NCBI GenBank assembly: GCA_000750105.3
Contig: JPHH03000018.1
Location: 434,001 to 498,000 of the forward strand
DNA: 64,000 nucleotides
Direction of reading: 5' to 3'
Source of the DNA: Tolypocladium sp. Sup5 PDA-1
Lineage: Eukaryota; Ascomycota; Sordariomycetes; Hypocreales; Ophiocordycipitaceae
Position numbers and translations under genes: made by a program. Numbering within the stretch: the first letter of the stretch is position 1; the number at the start of each line of letters is the position of its first letter. Under the pieces are notes generated by a model. It worked only from the letters and a program-made list of their open reading frames with translations, was not told where the DNA came from and made no database searches. Positions 20,386 through 30,181 of the stretch are shown here, piece after piece.

Positions 20386-22962
20386 ATGGCAGGCGTCAAG
20401 AGATCGCTTGCGGCTATGATGGCCAACGAGCCGGCTGAGGCCATTCCCATGTCTCGACAGAGCAGCACTACGCCCTCTGGCATCATCAGCGCCTCGAGAA
20501 CACCATCACCGCCATTTCCCTCGACGCGAGGCGAAATCCCCAACTTCAGCTCCGATGCCTCCGTCGCGCTGGTCGGCGTCCGCGGCGCCGGCAAGTCCAC
20601 GCTGGCCATCATGGCATCGTCGGCGCTGAAGAAACGCATCATCGACGTCGAAACGGCGTTTCAGCGCGCCACTGGATCCTCCAGTTCCAGCTACAGAAAG
20701 CTAAAGGGGGCAGCTGAATGCCAACGGGTACAGTCTCAAGTACTGGGAGACATTCTCGAGCAAAATCCGACTAGCAGCATCATGGTTTGCTCGTGGATGG
20801 ATCGGCGTGTCCAGGGCCTTCTCCGGCGGTTTGCAGCCACCAACCCAGTGGTGCACGTTATGCGGAGTGCCGATGCCATCCAGGATCACCTGAAGATCAG
20901 CGACAGGCGGAGGGCCCAGGACCTATTGAACATGACCAGTTTCTTCTTCCGGTCTTGCACGAATCTCGAGTTCTTCAACGTCTCTGAGATGCGGGCAGCA
21001 AGAACCGAGTCGGAAGAGGCCGACGGCCAATCTCATGGAACTTCAGCTCCCTACCTCACGCTGAAGCAGGCAGAGAGGCACTTCCTCAAGTTCCTGTCGC
21101 TGGTGTACCCTGCTGGCACCATTCCCTTTTTCGAGTCAGCGTTCCCGCTTGCCAGTATCCCGCCCGAGGAGAGACAGTTCACCTACGCACTGTCAGCCGA
21201 GATTGGGGAAGTCTTAAAAGGCGAAGCCGAGTTGAGCAAGTCCATTGCCGGCGTGGACGCGGTTCAGGTATTCGTCAACAGCTTGGCAGACCTCCAGGAC
21301 CCTGTCGACATCATGGACGCGTACTCCCCCATCGCCAACAAAATCACCGAGGGCATCGGGATCGTGAGAAGAAGCACAATGCTCCCCATCATTCTCAACA
21401 TCAAGCTTCCAGAGACTGCAGAGGGCAACTTGGTGCGACTGTATCTCGACTTGGTCGCGCACGCGCTGTGCTTGGCTCCCGAGATGGTGACAATCGACCT
21501 GCGCCTGGACAAGTCGGACATTTTGAGAATCGCCGCGGCTGAAAGACGTTCCAAGATCATTGCCAATTACTTCACCACGACCAATCTCCAGCCCTGGGAC
21601 TCTGCTGATTGGGTGTCTTGGTATCGGAAAGCCTCCAGTCTCGGCTGTGACATGGTCCGGCTTGCTCGTCCCGCGGGATGCATGGAGGACAACTTTGCCC
21701 TGTCCCGATTAAGATCAACGATTTCTTCTCTTGGAGGCCGCCAAATCCCTCTCATCGCATACAACTCTGGTCCGCTCGGTCGCCACTCGGCCTGCTTCAA
21801 TCCACTTCTCACGCTCGTGGCAGCGAAGCCGGTGGCACAGGCCAACAGAGGATACCCGCCATATCCATACGTCACTGCAAAGGAAGTCACGAAAGCTCTG
21901 TATGCATCATTTGTATACGACCCGATGAAGCTGTATGTCTTCGGCGCCAACGTGAGTTACAGCATGTCGCCAGCCATGCACAACGCCGCACTCGCGGTGT
22001 GCGGGATCCCACACCACTACGAGCCATACTCGAGCAACTCCCTGAGTGGCATCAAACACTTGATCCAAAATCCCAACTTTGGTGGTGCCTCTGTGGGCTT
22101 GCCGTTCAAAGTCGAAGCCATCACATTGACACACTCGCTCAGCCCTCACGCCCAGGCTATCGGAGCCGTCAACACGCTGATTCCGGTCCGTCACCTCAAT
22201 CCAGATGGATCGGTACCCACTGGTGCCGCTCTGTTTCTTGGTGTCAACCGAGTTGGGCCCGTTAAAGCTCTGTACGGCGAAAATACAGACTGGATTGGCA
22301 TACGAGCCTGTATACGGCGCGGCTTATCTCCTGCGAACGCGGTCAGGCCAACAACCTGCGGGCTGATTGTGGGCGCTGGAGGTATGGCTCGGGCTGCGGT
22401 CTATGCCATGCTGCAGGTTGGTGTCAAGAACATTGCCATCTACAACCGCACCGCAGCAAATGCGGAAAAGCTCGCCTCTCACTTTAGGCAGCTGCTTCAA
22501 AAGAAGGATTTTGCGCTGCTGGGCAATGGGAGCGAGACAAAGTTCCACATCATCGCTTCCCTGGAGGAACCATGGCCCTCGGAGCTTCGTCTTCCCTCAA
22601 TCATCATCTCCTGTATACCTACCCACCCTATCCAGGACCTACCGTCGTCCGACTTTAGAGTGCCCGAGTCTTGGCTGGGGAACCCAACCGGGGGTGTCAT
22701 CTTCGAGCTTGGCTACAAGACGCTTGATACGCCGCTGTTGACGCAAGCCAGGAACGGCGCCTCTCGCGGATGGGTGGCCATGGATGGCTTGGATCTGCTG
22801 CCGGAGCAGGGCTTTGCTCAGTTTGAGTTGTTTACAGGGCGGCGGGCGCCACGAAGGACTATGAGGCGAGAGGTGCTCCTGAATTACAAGGACCAGCAGG
22901 GGAGGCCGCATCAGGAAGAGCTGAAGCACCGGCTACAGTCGATCATTGAGCAAGATTCATGA
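20386..22962 (+). CDS. qutR: Quinate pathway repressor (AROM-derived three-domain protein)
   Basis: A single-exon gene of 858 residues. After a Ser/Pro-rich leader it shows a shikimate-kinase-like domain with P-loop GVRGAGKST (residues about 64-72), then a type I dehydroquinase-like domain (about 230-480), then a shikimate-dehydrogenase-like domain opening YVFGANVSYSMSPAMHNAA, with a Rossmann motif LIVGAGGMARAAVYAML and IYNRTAANAEKL. This order copies the last three domains of the pentafunctional AROM protein, the known origin of QUTR/QA-1S. The repressor binds and silences QUTA when quinate is absent. It is thought to sense pathway intermediates through its degenerate enzyme domains. It is divergent from qutA. 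Confidence 0.95.
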   Translation: MAGVKRSLAAMMANEPAEAIPMSRQSSTTPSGIISASRTPSPPFPSTRGEIPNFSSDASVALVGVRGAGKSTLAIMASSALKKRIIDVETAFQRATGSSSSSYRKLKGAAECQRVQSQVLGDILEQNPTSSIMVCSWMDRRVQGLLRRFAATNPVVHVMRSADAIQDHLKISDRRRAQDLLNMTSFFFRSCTNLEFFNVSEMRAARTESEEADGQSHGTSAPYLTLKQAERHFLKFLSLVYPAGTIPFFESAFPLASIPPEERQFTYALSAEIGEVLKGEAELSKSIAGVDAVQVFVNSLADLQDPVDIMDAYSPIANKITEGIGIVRRSTMLPIILNIKLPETAEGNLVRLYLDLVAHALCLAPEMVTIDLRLDKSDILRIAAAERRSKIIANYFTTTNLQPWDSADWVSWYRKASSLGCDMVRLARPAGCMEDNFALSRLRSTISSLGGRQIPLIAYNSGPLGRHSACFNPLLTLVAAKPVAQANRGYPPYPYVTAKEVTKALYASFVYDPMKLYVFGANVSYSMSPAMHNAALAVCGIPHHYEPYSSNSLSGIKHLIQNPNFGGASVGLPFKVEAITLTHSLSPHAQAIGAVNTLIPVRHLNPDGSVPTGAALFLGVNRVGPVKALYGENTDWIGIRACIRRGLSPANAVRPTTCGLIVGAGGMARAAVYAMLQVGVKNIAIYNRTAANAEKLASHFRQLLQKKDFALLGNGSETKFHIIASLEEPWPSELRLPSIIISCIPTHPIQDLPSSDFRVPESWLGNPTGGVIFELGYKTLDTPLLTQARNGASRGWVAMDGLDLLPEQGFAQFELFTGRRAPRRTMRREVLLNYKDQQGRPHQEELKHRLQSIIEQDS

Positions 22963-23308
22963 CGCACGTATATACCATACAATTGCAAACTCTATGTTGG
23001 CTACAGCTTTGATCTAGTTTCTCCCTCCGAATTATTTGATGTCTCGGTGGCTACTCTGTGGTTTTAAGCAGATGTGGTGTCATTCACTATCCTCTTTGCC
23101 GACGTCCACACACCACAAAGCACAGTTAACACAGCCGTTTGGTTCGATAACATCTATTCATCGAGTCATCTCTAAACTAGATATATGCCTCCAACGCTCC
23201 GACTTTACCCAATGACGACCAATTAGGGATCAATCTATAAGCCAGCGCAGATGTACCCAGAACGCCTCATCCTAAACCTGTTCCATGAAGTCCATTATTT
23301 GCACCCGC
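22963..23308. other. Convergent 3' region qutR / dynamin-like gene
   Basis: A 346-bp AT-richer spacer between converging stop codons. No gene or element is recognised in it. Confidence 0.5.
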
Positions 23309-25894
23309 TTAAGCCTGTGCCCCGATCCTCATCGCCGATGTCAGCCTCTGCCGGGCACTCTCCTTGCTGCGACTCGCATGCGGCGAGGCATTGCCCTCGC
23401 GCGACATTGGGTCGTAATACCGCTCCGCATCATCCATTCCCACCTTCTGGGGGCGAGGCGGCGGCGGCGGGGCGTGTCCCGGAGGCTGCTGCTCCCGCGC
23501 ACCTGCGTTCGAGTAGTATGCCTGGTCCCAGTCGCGGCCTGCCTCCTGGTGGCTCCCGCTGCTGTTGGTCGTGTGGTACGACTCCTGCGGCGGCACAAGC
23601 GGCGTCCGCTGCCGCGTCTCCGTGCTTACTGCTGGGCGAGGCCGTTCTTCGCGCGTGGAGCGACGGGTCGAGTCTTGCGAGCGCGTCGGCTGGTGGGTGT
23701 TTGCGTAGGTGGTCGACTGGCGGGCAGGCGTGCTCCTCGTCGCCTGCTGTTGCGCCTCATCGTCCGTCACCACATCCTCCTCCGTATCGTCCTCATACGA
23801 GCGCAGGTCGCTGCGCATGGCGAGGCTGGCGCATATGCTTCTGGCCTCCTCGATGGCGGTCTTCTGGGTCTTGAGTGCGATGCGGCGTTCGCGCGTCTCC
23901 TTGTTCTCGGCCGCGATGGACTCGACCGTCGTGTCGGGCATGCGCAGGATTTCGATGGGGTTGTAGAGGCGCAGCATGCCGAGGAGGAGGTGGCGCTCCA
24001 CGACCTGCGTGATGACGTTGCGGGTAAAGATGCGTGCCGTGAGGTCGTAGTAGATGAGCATCTTCTCGAGAACCTCTTCAGCCTCGGTGTAAGTGCCTCC
24101 GTTCTCGGTGGCCTCGGCTCTCCATCGTATCAGGCGCTCCTCGTACTCTGGGTCGTAGGGTTGAATCTCGAGTTCCATGTCGTCGGTCAGCCGGCCGAGC
24201 TCCTTTTCCGCACTCTCCATGAGCTCCCTCATCTTGACTTCGAGGAAGTGATAGCGCAGAGGGTCCCGCATGCGCAGCGGCCAGACGTAGTCGATGACTT
24301 CGGCGAGAAACTCGTTGCAGATGACGCCGAGGTTGTCCTTGTACTCCTGGGCGAGGACCGGCCAGTTGCGGGAGTAGTCTTGGAAGAGAATGTACGGGGC
24401 ACGCGGGTTGGAGTCGAGAGGCAACTCGTTACCGCGAATCTGCCGCAGGAGCGGCTCGACCTCGTTCTGGGCAAAGTCCTTTTTGCTCTTATCGCCGACG
24501 ACACCAGCAGGTGGAAGACTCGGCCCGCCTGCGCCTCCAGTACCAGCGGCAAAGTTGACCCTGCGGCCCTGTTGGCGGAACAAGCGCGAGAAGCGCTCGC
24601 TCTCTTCGCGGACACGAGCACGGAGCTTCTGCGGCGGGGTGCCCTTGGGACTCGACTGCCTGGCGAAGAAGCGCTCGCCAAATGGGTTCTTGTAGTTGCC
24701 GTTGACAGCCGGCGTGACGAGGTTGTTGGACGCCGTGAACAGCTCGCCCATCTCGAAGCGCATCTCCTCGATGGTGTCTTTGGCCGAGCCCATGGCCTTG
24801 AGCTGCGTCTCGCAGCGCTCCAGCGCCTGCTGGATCTGCCGGCGCAGAGACTTGACGTGCTTGCCAATATGCCTCTGGAGCTGCGTGCTGAGCTTCTGGC
24901 GGAGGGCCGCGACACCCCACATCTGCGGCGGCAGACCAGACCATCGTCCACGGGTGAAAAACTCGGCTTCCCGTCGAGCACGCTCCTCGGGCGTCTGCCA
25001 GGCCTCATCCGGCCCGGGGTTCAGCAGTACAAACCAGCCGAGCTTGAAGTTGTTTTCCTTGTCCTTGTTCATGACGAGCTCGATAAACTTGTCCTCGAGG
25101 CCGATGCGCTCCGTCATGTCGGGCTTGGTGAGGACGCCGATGGTGCGGGAGCCCTTGGGGTCGAACTGGCGGGCCTTTGTCAGGATGGGCGCCTGGACGT
25201 AGTCGTTGTTGCCGCCGATGACGGCGAGGATAATGGTGCGGGAGCTCTTCATGTAGCGGTCGGAGAGGGCCTCGATAGTCTGGATGTCGGCCTCGGACTG
25301 GTCGCGGTTGGCGACTCGAACCAGGCCGGGGAGGTCGACGAGGGTCAGGAGGGGCATGTCGGGGCCGCTCTTCTCGACGACGAGAATGTCGCGGGCTGCG
25401 AAGCGGCCGGGGATATCTCGGGGGGCGATGAGCTCCGTTGCGTCTCTCATCATGGTCTCGAACGACATGTCGCCGGTGACGTCTCCGCCATACTGGAGCA
25501 GGCGGGCCTGGTCGTTCCAGGGCCGGGTCTTGTCGGGGATGATGGACACCTTGAGGTTCGTCTCCTTTGCCCTCCGCATGCGAATTTCCGTCGCGAAGCG
25601 AGTACACGCGCCAGCGGCTCGGGGGAACGGGGTTCCAGAGAGGGCCTCGAGGACGGAGCTCTTGCCGGCGGACTGGTCGCCGACGACGACGATCTGGGGC
25701 AGCTTGACATCGTCGAGCTGCGCAAACTGCAGTTTGTCGATGAGGTCCAGCAATCCTCGCTGCTCGGTAGCCAGGCCCTGGGTGTCCAGGGCGGACTCGA
25801 TGGAGGGGGCCATTGCGCTGCTGGCGTCGATGTCAGCGGCGTGTCTGGAAAAGGTGGTGCTGCTGGAGGGAGAGGTGACGAACAGAGAGCCCAT
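23309..25894 (-). CDS. Dynamin-family GTPase (Mx/DRP-like)
   Basis: An uninterrupted frame of 861 residues from the ATG at 25894. A second good ATG at 25813 would remove 27 residues and start at MAPSIESALD. The dynamin GTPase domain is complete: G1 GDQSAGKSS, the switch region, G3 DLPG in LTLVDLPGLVRVANRDQ, and G4 TKPD in IGVLTKPDMTERIG. The middle/stalk region follows, ending with a GTPase-effector-like helix (TRNVITQVVERHLLLGMLR...RRIALKTQKTAIEEA). The C-terminal 170 residues are Ser/Thr/Gln/Pro-rich and disordered. There is no PH or proline-rich recruitment domain, so it belongs with the fungal Mx-like dynamin-related proteins of unknown job rather than Dnm1 or Vps1. It probably assembles on membranes. 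Confidence 0.9.
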   Translation of the reverse strand: MGSLFVTSPSSSTTFSRHAADIDASSAMAPSIESALDTQGLATEQRGLLDLIDKLQFAQLDDVKLPQIVVVGDQSAGKSSVLEALSGTPFPRAAGACTRFATEIRMRRAKETNLKVSIIPDKTRPWNDQARLLQYGGDVTGDMSFETMMRDATELIAPRDIPGRFAARDILVVEKSGPDMPLLTLVDLPGLVRVANRDQSEADIQTIEALSDRYMKSSRTIILAVIGGNNDYVQAPILTKARQFDPKGSRTIGVLTKPDMTERIGLEDKFIELVMNKDKENNFKLGWFVLLNPGPDEAWQTPEERARREAEFFTRGRWSGLPPQMWGVAALRQKLSTQLQRHIGKHVKSLRRQIQQALERCETQLKAMGSAKDTIEEMRFEMGELFTASNNLVTPAVNGNYKNPFGERFFARQSSPKGTPPQKLRARVREESERFSRLFRQQGRRVNFAAGTGGAGGPSLPPAGVVGDKSKKDFAQNEVEPLLRQIRGNELPLDSNPRAPYILFQDYSRNWPVLAQEYKDNLGVICNEFLAEVIDYVWPLRMRDPLRYHFLEVKMRELMESAEKELGRLTDDMELEIQPYDPEYEERLIRWRAEATENGGTYTEAEEVLEKMLIYYDLTARIFTRNVITQVVERHLLLGMLRLYNPIEILRMPDTTVESIAAENKETRERRIALKTQKTAIEEARSICASLAMRSDLRSYEDDTEEDVVTDDEAQQQATRSTPARQSTTYANTHQPTRSQDSTRRSTREERPRPAVSTETRQRTPLVPPQESYHTTNSSGSHQEAGRDWDQAYYSNAGAREQQPPGHAPPPPPRPQKVGMDDAERYYDPMSREGNASPHASRSKESARQRLTSAMRIGAQA

Positions 25895-27107
25895 ATTAAG
25901 CACTGCAGGTAACACTGCAGGTATTGAACACGTAGAGCCGGGCAGGCGAGTCACCCGCGCGGCGTCGTCAGCCGTCTTTTATACGGCATGGCGTTGGGCT
26001 GTGATTCGCCATGGATGGTGGTGGGCGGCCTCGTGGACGCCGCGCAAGTCTCGGTTGCGACTCCGTCATCGCCACCGGGACGGGACTGCGCCACAGGAAC
26101 CAGAGAGAAGCAGTGCTTGGCCTTGGACGATGGATGCGTCTATCCACAGTGATCAAGCGGTTGGCTGTGGGCTGGCAGGCAATCAAAGGCGTTGGGGCGC
26201 AGCATATATGTGGCGCAGCGTATATGTGGCGGTGCACAGACATGTACATCGGTGCCGTGGTCACTGCTGGGCATTGTTAGCGAACAAAGGCAAACTCGCC
26301 ACCAAAAATGTTGAGCATGCAATCATGTTTCAATGGCCGAGTTCAGCTGATGGCCGTTCCGGAGAAAATACATACTGTTCCTGGCGGTTAGGGTGCTGGA
26401 TGCTGACTGCTAATTACACTGTATCGTCTCCAGCCACACTTGACACTTTTGTATGCGAATCCCAGGCACTTCAAATTACCATGGATGCCTAAGACAAAAA
26501 ACCACTGTTGGGCGATCGGAGCTGAAACCCAGGCGGGGCCTTGAAATCCGCCGACGGGGCGAACGTACGTGGTTGACGCGTAAGTTAATGATTGGAGACG
26601 ATGCACGAGGCGGCTGGATTATTGATGTGGTGGCGACAAGACATGGGCCGGTGTTAGTGGTCACGTGCAAGCCTCGACCAGGGAGCTCATTCACAGCTGG
26701 AGGCTATCTTTTGCGCCAGAGAGTAGGAAGCGTGTACTTATATTGGTGGTAGTGATTGTTGTTGCTGTTTCTTTTCAATCGCACGACATCCTTAATGTTT
26801 ACTTTCGAGAGCCTCAATAGGCCCTTACAGAGATACTACAGCGCTCACCCCTAACCCCTGACACCTGAATCTGGTCTTCAATCCAGTGCTCATTGCTCAC
26901 GGGCCACTAACTCCTCGGTAAGAATGCCATGGAATCAGGAATCGGATTCAAGCGTCATGCGAAGAAGCAAGTTATGGGAGTGAAGTTTGGGCAGACAACT
27001 ACGCAGGAAAGGGTGCAAAGACTAAACTGGAAGCAAGGTGAACACACTCAATGAGTACTCCTCTAATCAACATAGGTAACACGATAGTAATATTGGAAAT
27101 TTAGGAA
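25895..27107. other. Gene-free stretch
   Basis: About 1.2 kb with no supported gene. It contains a short imperfect tandem duplication near 26200-26235 (two TATATGTGGCG units). The part nearest 25894 must contain the dynamin promoter. Confidence 0.45.
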
Positions 27108-27109
27108 AT

Positions 27110-27470
27110 GCTACTTCGTATTCCCGATCATGTTGCGCGCGGCTCCACCCAATTAAAAGGCAGCCGTGGCATTCTTCAGCGTGTCGGACAGCGAGTTAGT
27201 CTGTTGCATGGCATATTAGCAAGCATCCGTCGGGATGAGGCCGACCAGAGCGTTGGCGATGCCCTTCTATTTGTTAGCGTCTGTTCTCAAGGTCAAGTCT
27301 TCGGACTGGATGCGTCAACTTCCTTCGACGACGCCCTCGAGAGCACGAAGAGCGGCCGCGACGGGCGCACCGGCGCCGGGCACCTGACTCACAAGTCCGG
27401 CCTTGTCGATGATGATGTTGAGGAGAGCCTGGTGAACTTGCACGAACTAGAAGACATCATTAGTCTTATT
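27110..27470 (-). pseudogene. Remnant of an HsbA-like (cell wall galactomannoprotein) gene
   Basis: Read on the minus strand, 27445 to about 27310 encodes FVQVHQALLNIIIDKAG, VSQVPGAG and APVAAALRALEGVVEGS. This matches the helical core of the fungal HsbA/galactomannoprotein family (secreted surface-binding proteins). The frame then meets stop codons, and the later part (NALVGLIPTDA, SLSDTLKNATAAF) is recognisable only with further stops. The N-terminal signal-peptide exon is missing; a TTCTAG acceptor just before FVQVHQ suggests only the last exon survives. It abuts a truncated kinase fragment on the other strand. It is non-functional as read. Confidence 0.55.
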
Positions 27471-27479
27471 GCATGCAAG

Positions 27480-28090
27480 ACACGCCAACAGGAGGCGCAT
27501 ATCTTGGTCGTGCATTGTTTATTACGTCGGGATTCTCGACATGCTTTCGTGCTGTGCCCTCCCGATTTCTACTCTCAAAACGTCATGGTGGACGAACAAG
27601 GCAATGTCACCGGACTCATCGACTGGGATCTCGCCCAGACAACGCCACGATGTGTGGGATATGCCCGATACCCCGGATGGATCACGCGCGACTGGTACCG
27701 TGAATACTACAACAAGGAGCTCGGCAAGGGGCTCAGCTGGCAGGGTGATTGAGAGCTGACAGAGAACGCGCACGTTGCAGAGGCAGTGTGGATCGCTGCG
27801 CTGAACCGGATGAATCGGACGGAGACATGTCGCAAGCTGGTCCACGTTGCTGCGGGTAGCGATCTTAATGCCATGGATTTGCTGTACGATACTGGGGTGG
27901 GCGACTATAATGAAGATGACTGGGCCAACCTGGAAGCCAAACTTGAGACAGCTTGCAGGCTTTGGTGGCTAGGTACACGCCGAAGATCAAACCTTCGTCG
28001 CCTGTCAAGGGGGCAATCATCATTGCTGTGCTTGCAGTTACTCACGAGTAGCGCGAGCCTACGGAAACCCGACGAGATTCAGCTGATGTA
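27480..28090 (+). pseudogene. Truncated APH-type phosphotransferase (kinase-like) remnant
   Basis: The plus-strand frame shows the catalytic heart of the aminoglycoside/choline phosphotransferase family: FVLCPPDFYSQNVMVDEQG (Brenner HxD-like loop, here with P-D), then VTGLIDWDLAQTTPRCVG (the DxD metal motif) and YPGWITRDWY. Fungal relatives usually have an H at the first loop position (HPDFxxQN). A TGA at 27750-27752 interrupts the frame, which then continues in the same register (ELTENAHVAEAVW...LETACRLWWLG). The N-lobe is absent, replaced by the antisense HsbA-like remnant. The missing N-terminus and internal stop argue for a dead gene. Confidence 0.6.
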
Positions 28091-28091
28091 G

Positions 28092-28615
28092 ATCACAGTC
28101 GGTTATGCGTTGTGCTTGAGGCAGCGTATCAAGGGCCGCACGTCGGGGATGTTAAAACCATTTTATGCCCAACCAGTAAGTTCCTGAACTTCTGCCGTCC
28201 CCCCCGAGATGCCACTCAATTACTACCGACATGGACAGGCCTGAAGACCGTTGAACAGTCTTCTCGCAGCCGTGCGACCCGACCAGGTAGACAGGAGGAG
28301 ACGATACGCAATGCTCAGCATTTGATGATGGCTCTTATCGGTGCTGGTCGATTGATAAACAATGATTGATAACACGGCGAAAGGTACGAACAAATTGACG
28401 GCGCGGGCCGAAGGTTACACAGATACTGATAAGGCAGTACCTATGTCATACTGACGTGGTAGACAAGTGCATATGTGCCGCTGTCCGAACTGTCCGAACT
28501 CAATGCCGATTTATCTCCTCCGCTGGCCCATTCTTCCCCTCTTTCACGATTCCCATCCATCTCCGCACAAACAATCATTTCGTTGACGGTGTAAAGCCAA
28601 TTGAACATTACCAAG
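28092..28615. other. Intergenic stretch before cynS
   Basis: About 520 bp with no supported gene. It should include the cyanase promoter and leader. Confidence 0.45.
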
Positions 28616-29266
28616 ATGTCTGAACAGCAACGCCTTGCTTCCATTGATGTGAGTGTTCTCTTCATTGCCCTGCGCGCCGAGGAACTTCAATTAAGCCATC
28701 GGACTGTTGCTAACCTCTACATGTACAGTCCGCTATTGAGAGCCGCCTGCCCTCATTCAGCACTCTGCTCTTCGAAGCCAAGACCGCTAAACAGCTCACC
28801 TTTGCCGACATCGCCAAGGAGATTGGGCGCAGCGAGGTCGCCTGCGCAGCACTCTTCTACGGCCAGGCAACGGCCTCTGCCGAAGATGTCGAAAAGCTGA
28901 GCGCCGTGCTTGGAGTGCCGCGCTCGGCTCTGGCTGCGCAGATGATGGGATTCCCGAACCGCGGTGCCTCAGTCGAGATGCCGCCTACCGAACCACTCAT
29001 CTACCGCCTTTACGAGGTGATCCAGAACTACGGCTACGCGTACAAGGCTGTCATGAACGAGAAGTTCGGCGACGGCATCATGAGTGGCGTTTGCTTCAAG
29101 ACTGATGTTGAGAAGGAGGTTGACGAGACTGGCGCAGCATGGGCCGTCATCACGATGAAGGGAAAATGGTAAGTTTAGCCGAACCTCGATTTGATCCCCG
29201 TCACATTTGATGTTATCTCTTTGAGGCTTACGCGTGCAATAAAGGCTCCCATTTACTCGGTTTTAA
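28616..29266 (+). CDS. cynS: Cyanate hydratase (cyanase)
   Basis: Three exons (28616..28648, 28729..29168, 29245..29266) give 164 residues, the normal size. The 33-nt first exon and the 22-nt last exon are easy to miss. The last splice uses an AAAG acceptor, accepted because it yields the family ending KGKWLPFTRF. Cyanase converts cyanate and bicarbonate to ammonia and carbon dioxide as a homodecamer in the cytosol. The N-terminal helical bundle ([20 protein letters not shown]) resembles a DNA-binding fold. The catalytic triad is Arg104 and Glu107 in [11 protein letters not shown] and Ser130 in DGIMSGV. No carbonic anhydrase lies beside it. Confidence 0.93.
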
Positions 29267-29708
29267 AGGAAACATGTTGGGTAGCGCTTGGGTTGGAACA
29301 TGTTCAGGTTCCCAATTCACGAGGCAGACTGGAGGTGACAATTGCAATTCGTGATGGGAGTGGGTCAAATTCCCAATTAATCCACGACGAGAAACCAAGC
29401 ACCGTAGCCACTCAGTGACAAGGCAATACATAATCAGCCCAAAAGACGCCGTTATGACCATCGAACCGCGCGGGACGTGCCGCTTCTGTGGCCTCGACAG
29501 TGAGGCGCAACGGCGGCACAGAGCTGCAGTGTATGTAACGCGGCGATGCGTTACGCCAGTGGGCTGCGGCTTACATATTCCAGCCCGGGGAAAGCTGGTG
29601 AAATATAAATATCTGCGTCTCGCTCCTTAGCAACTTACTATACAATGCATACGGCACCTACAGTAGTTGCTTTCTAAGCCTTGTGATTCACCCACACTGT
29701 CAGCCACA
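29267..29708. other. Intergenic stretch cynS / small secreted protein
   Basis: About 440 bp with no supported gene. A TATA-like AATATAAATA run near 29601 could serve the small secreted-protein gene that follows. Confidence 0.45.
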
Positions 29709-30181
29709 ATGCATCTTCCTTCGCTTCTCCCGATCCTCATTGCCTCCACTTCAGCCGCGCAAGTGGTAAATGTCCCATCACATTTTCTATAACGAATTTG
29801 CTGACTTTCCTCGACGTCGTAGGCTACCGTCTTCAGTCAACCGAACTTCGGAGGCCAGAGCAAGCCTATTGTTGGTTATGGATGCACTAATACTGGCTCC
29901 GTGTCCGTCTTCAATACCATCACTCGACAGCTCCCCGAATGCTTGATTAACCAAGAAAACAGAGGATTCAAGATCGAGAGCATTACGCTAAGCAAGCATA
30001 CCTTTGTTTATCTATACTGGTGAGAAATGACCTTGATTGTCTAGGCGTCGCGCTGCAATGAGTCTAACAAAGCCATAGGAAAGCTAATTGCGAGGGCAAT
30101 CGCATATATCTCTCGCGTGCCGATGCCGATCTGCGAAAGGACCTTGCTCCTCAGTCGATTTTTGCTGTGTATAATCCGTAA
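29709..30181 (+). CDS. Small secreted beta/gamma-crystallin-like protein
   Basis: Three exons (29709..29765, 29823..30019, 30079..30181) with canonical introns of 57 and 59 nt (GTAAAT...GTCGTAG, GTGAGA...GCCATAG) give 118 residues. Residues 1-18 form a signal peptide (MHLPSLLPILIASTSAAQ). The mature part opens ATVFSQPNFGGQSKPIVG and later has SITLSKHTFVYLYWKANCEGN. The two F/C-x-G segments preceded by aromatic strands resemble the Greek-key repeats of the beta/gamma-crystallin fold (Y...NFxGxS), which several small fungal secreted proteins adopt. Four cysteines could form disulphides. The function is unknown; a secreted effector or toxin-like role is possible but not shown. It lies 1.15 kb before the P450 of the RiPP-like cluster, and membership of that cluster is uncertain. 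Confidence 0.65.

Noticed and set aside
23285..25912. Plus-strand open frame of 875 codons
   Set aside because: It is the exact shadow of the dynamin-like gene, whose GTPase motifs are on the minus strand. The frame arises from GC-rich codon bias and shows no family match.
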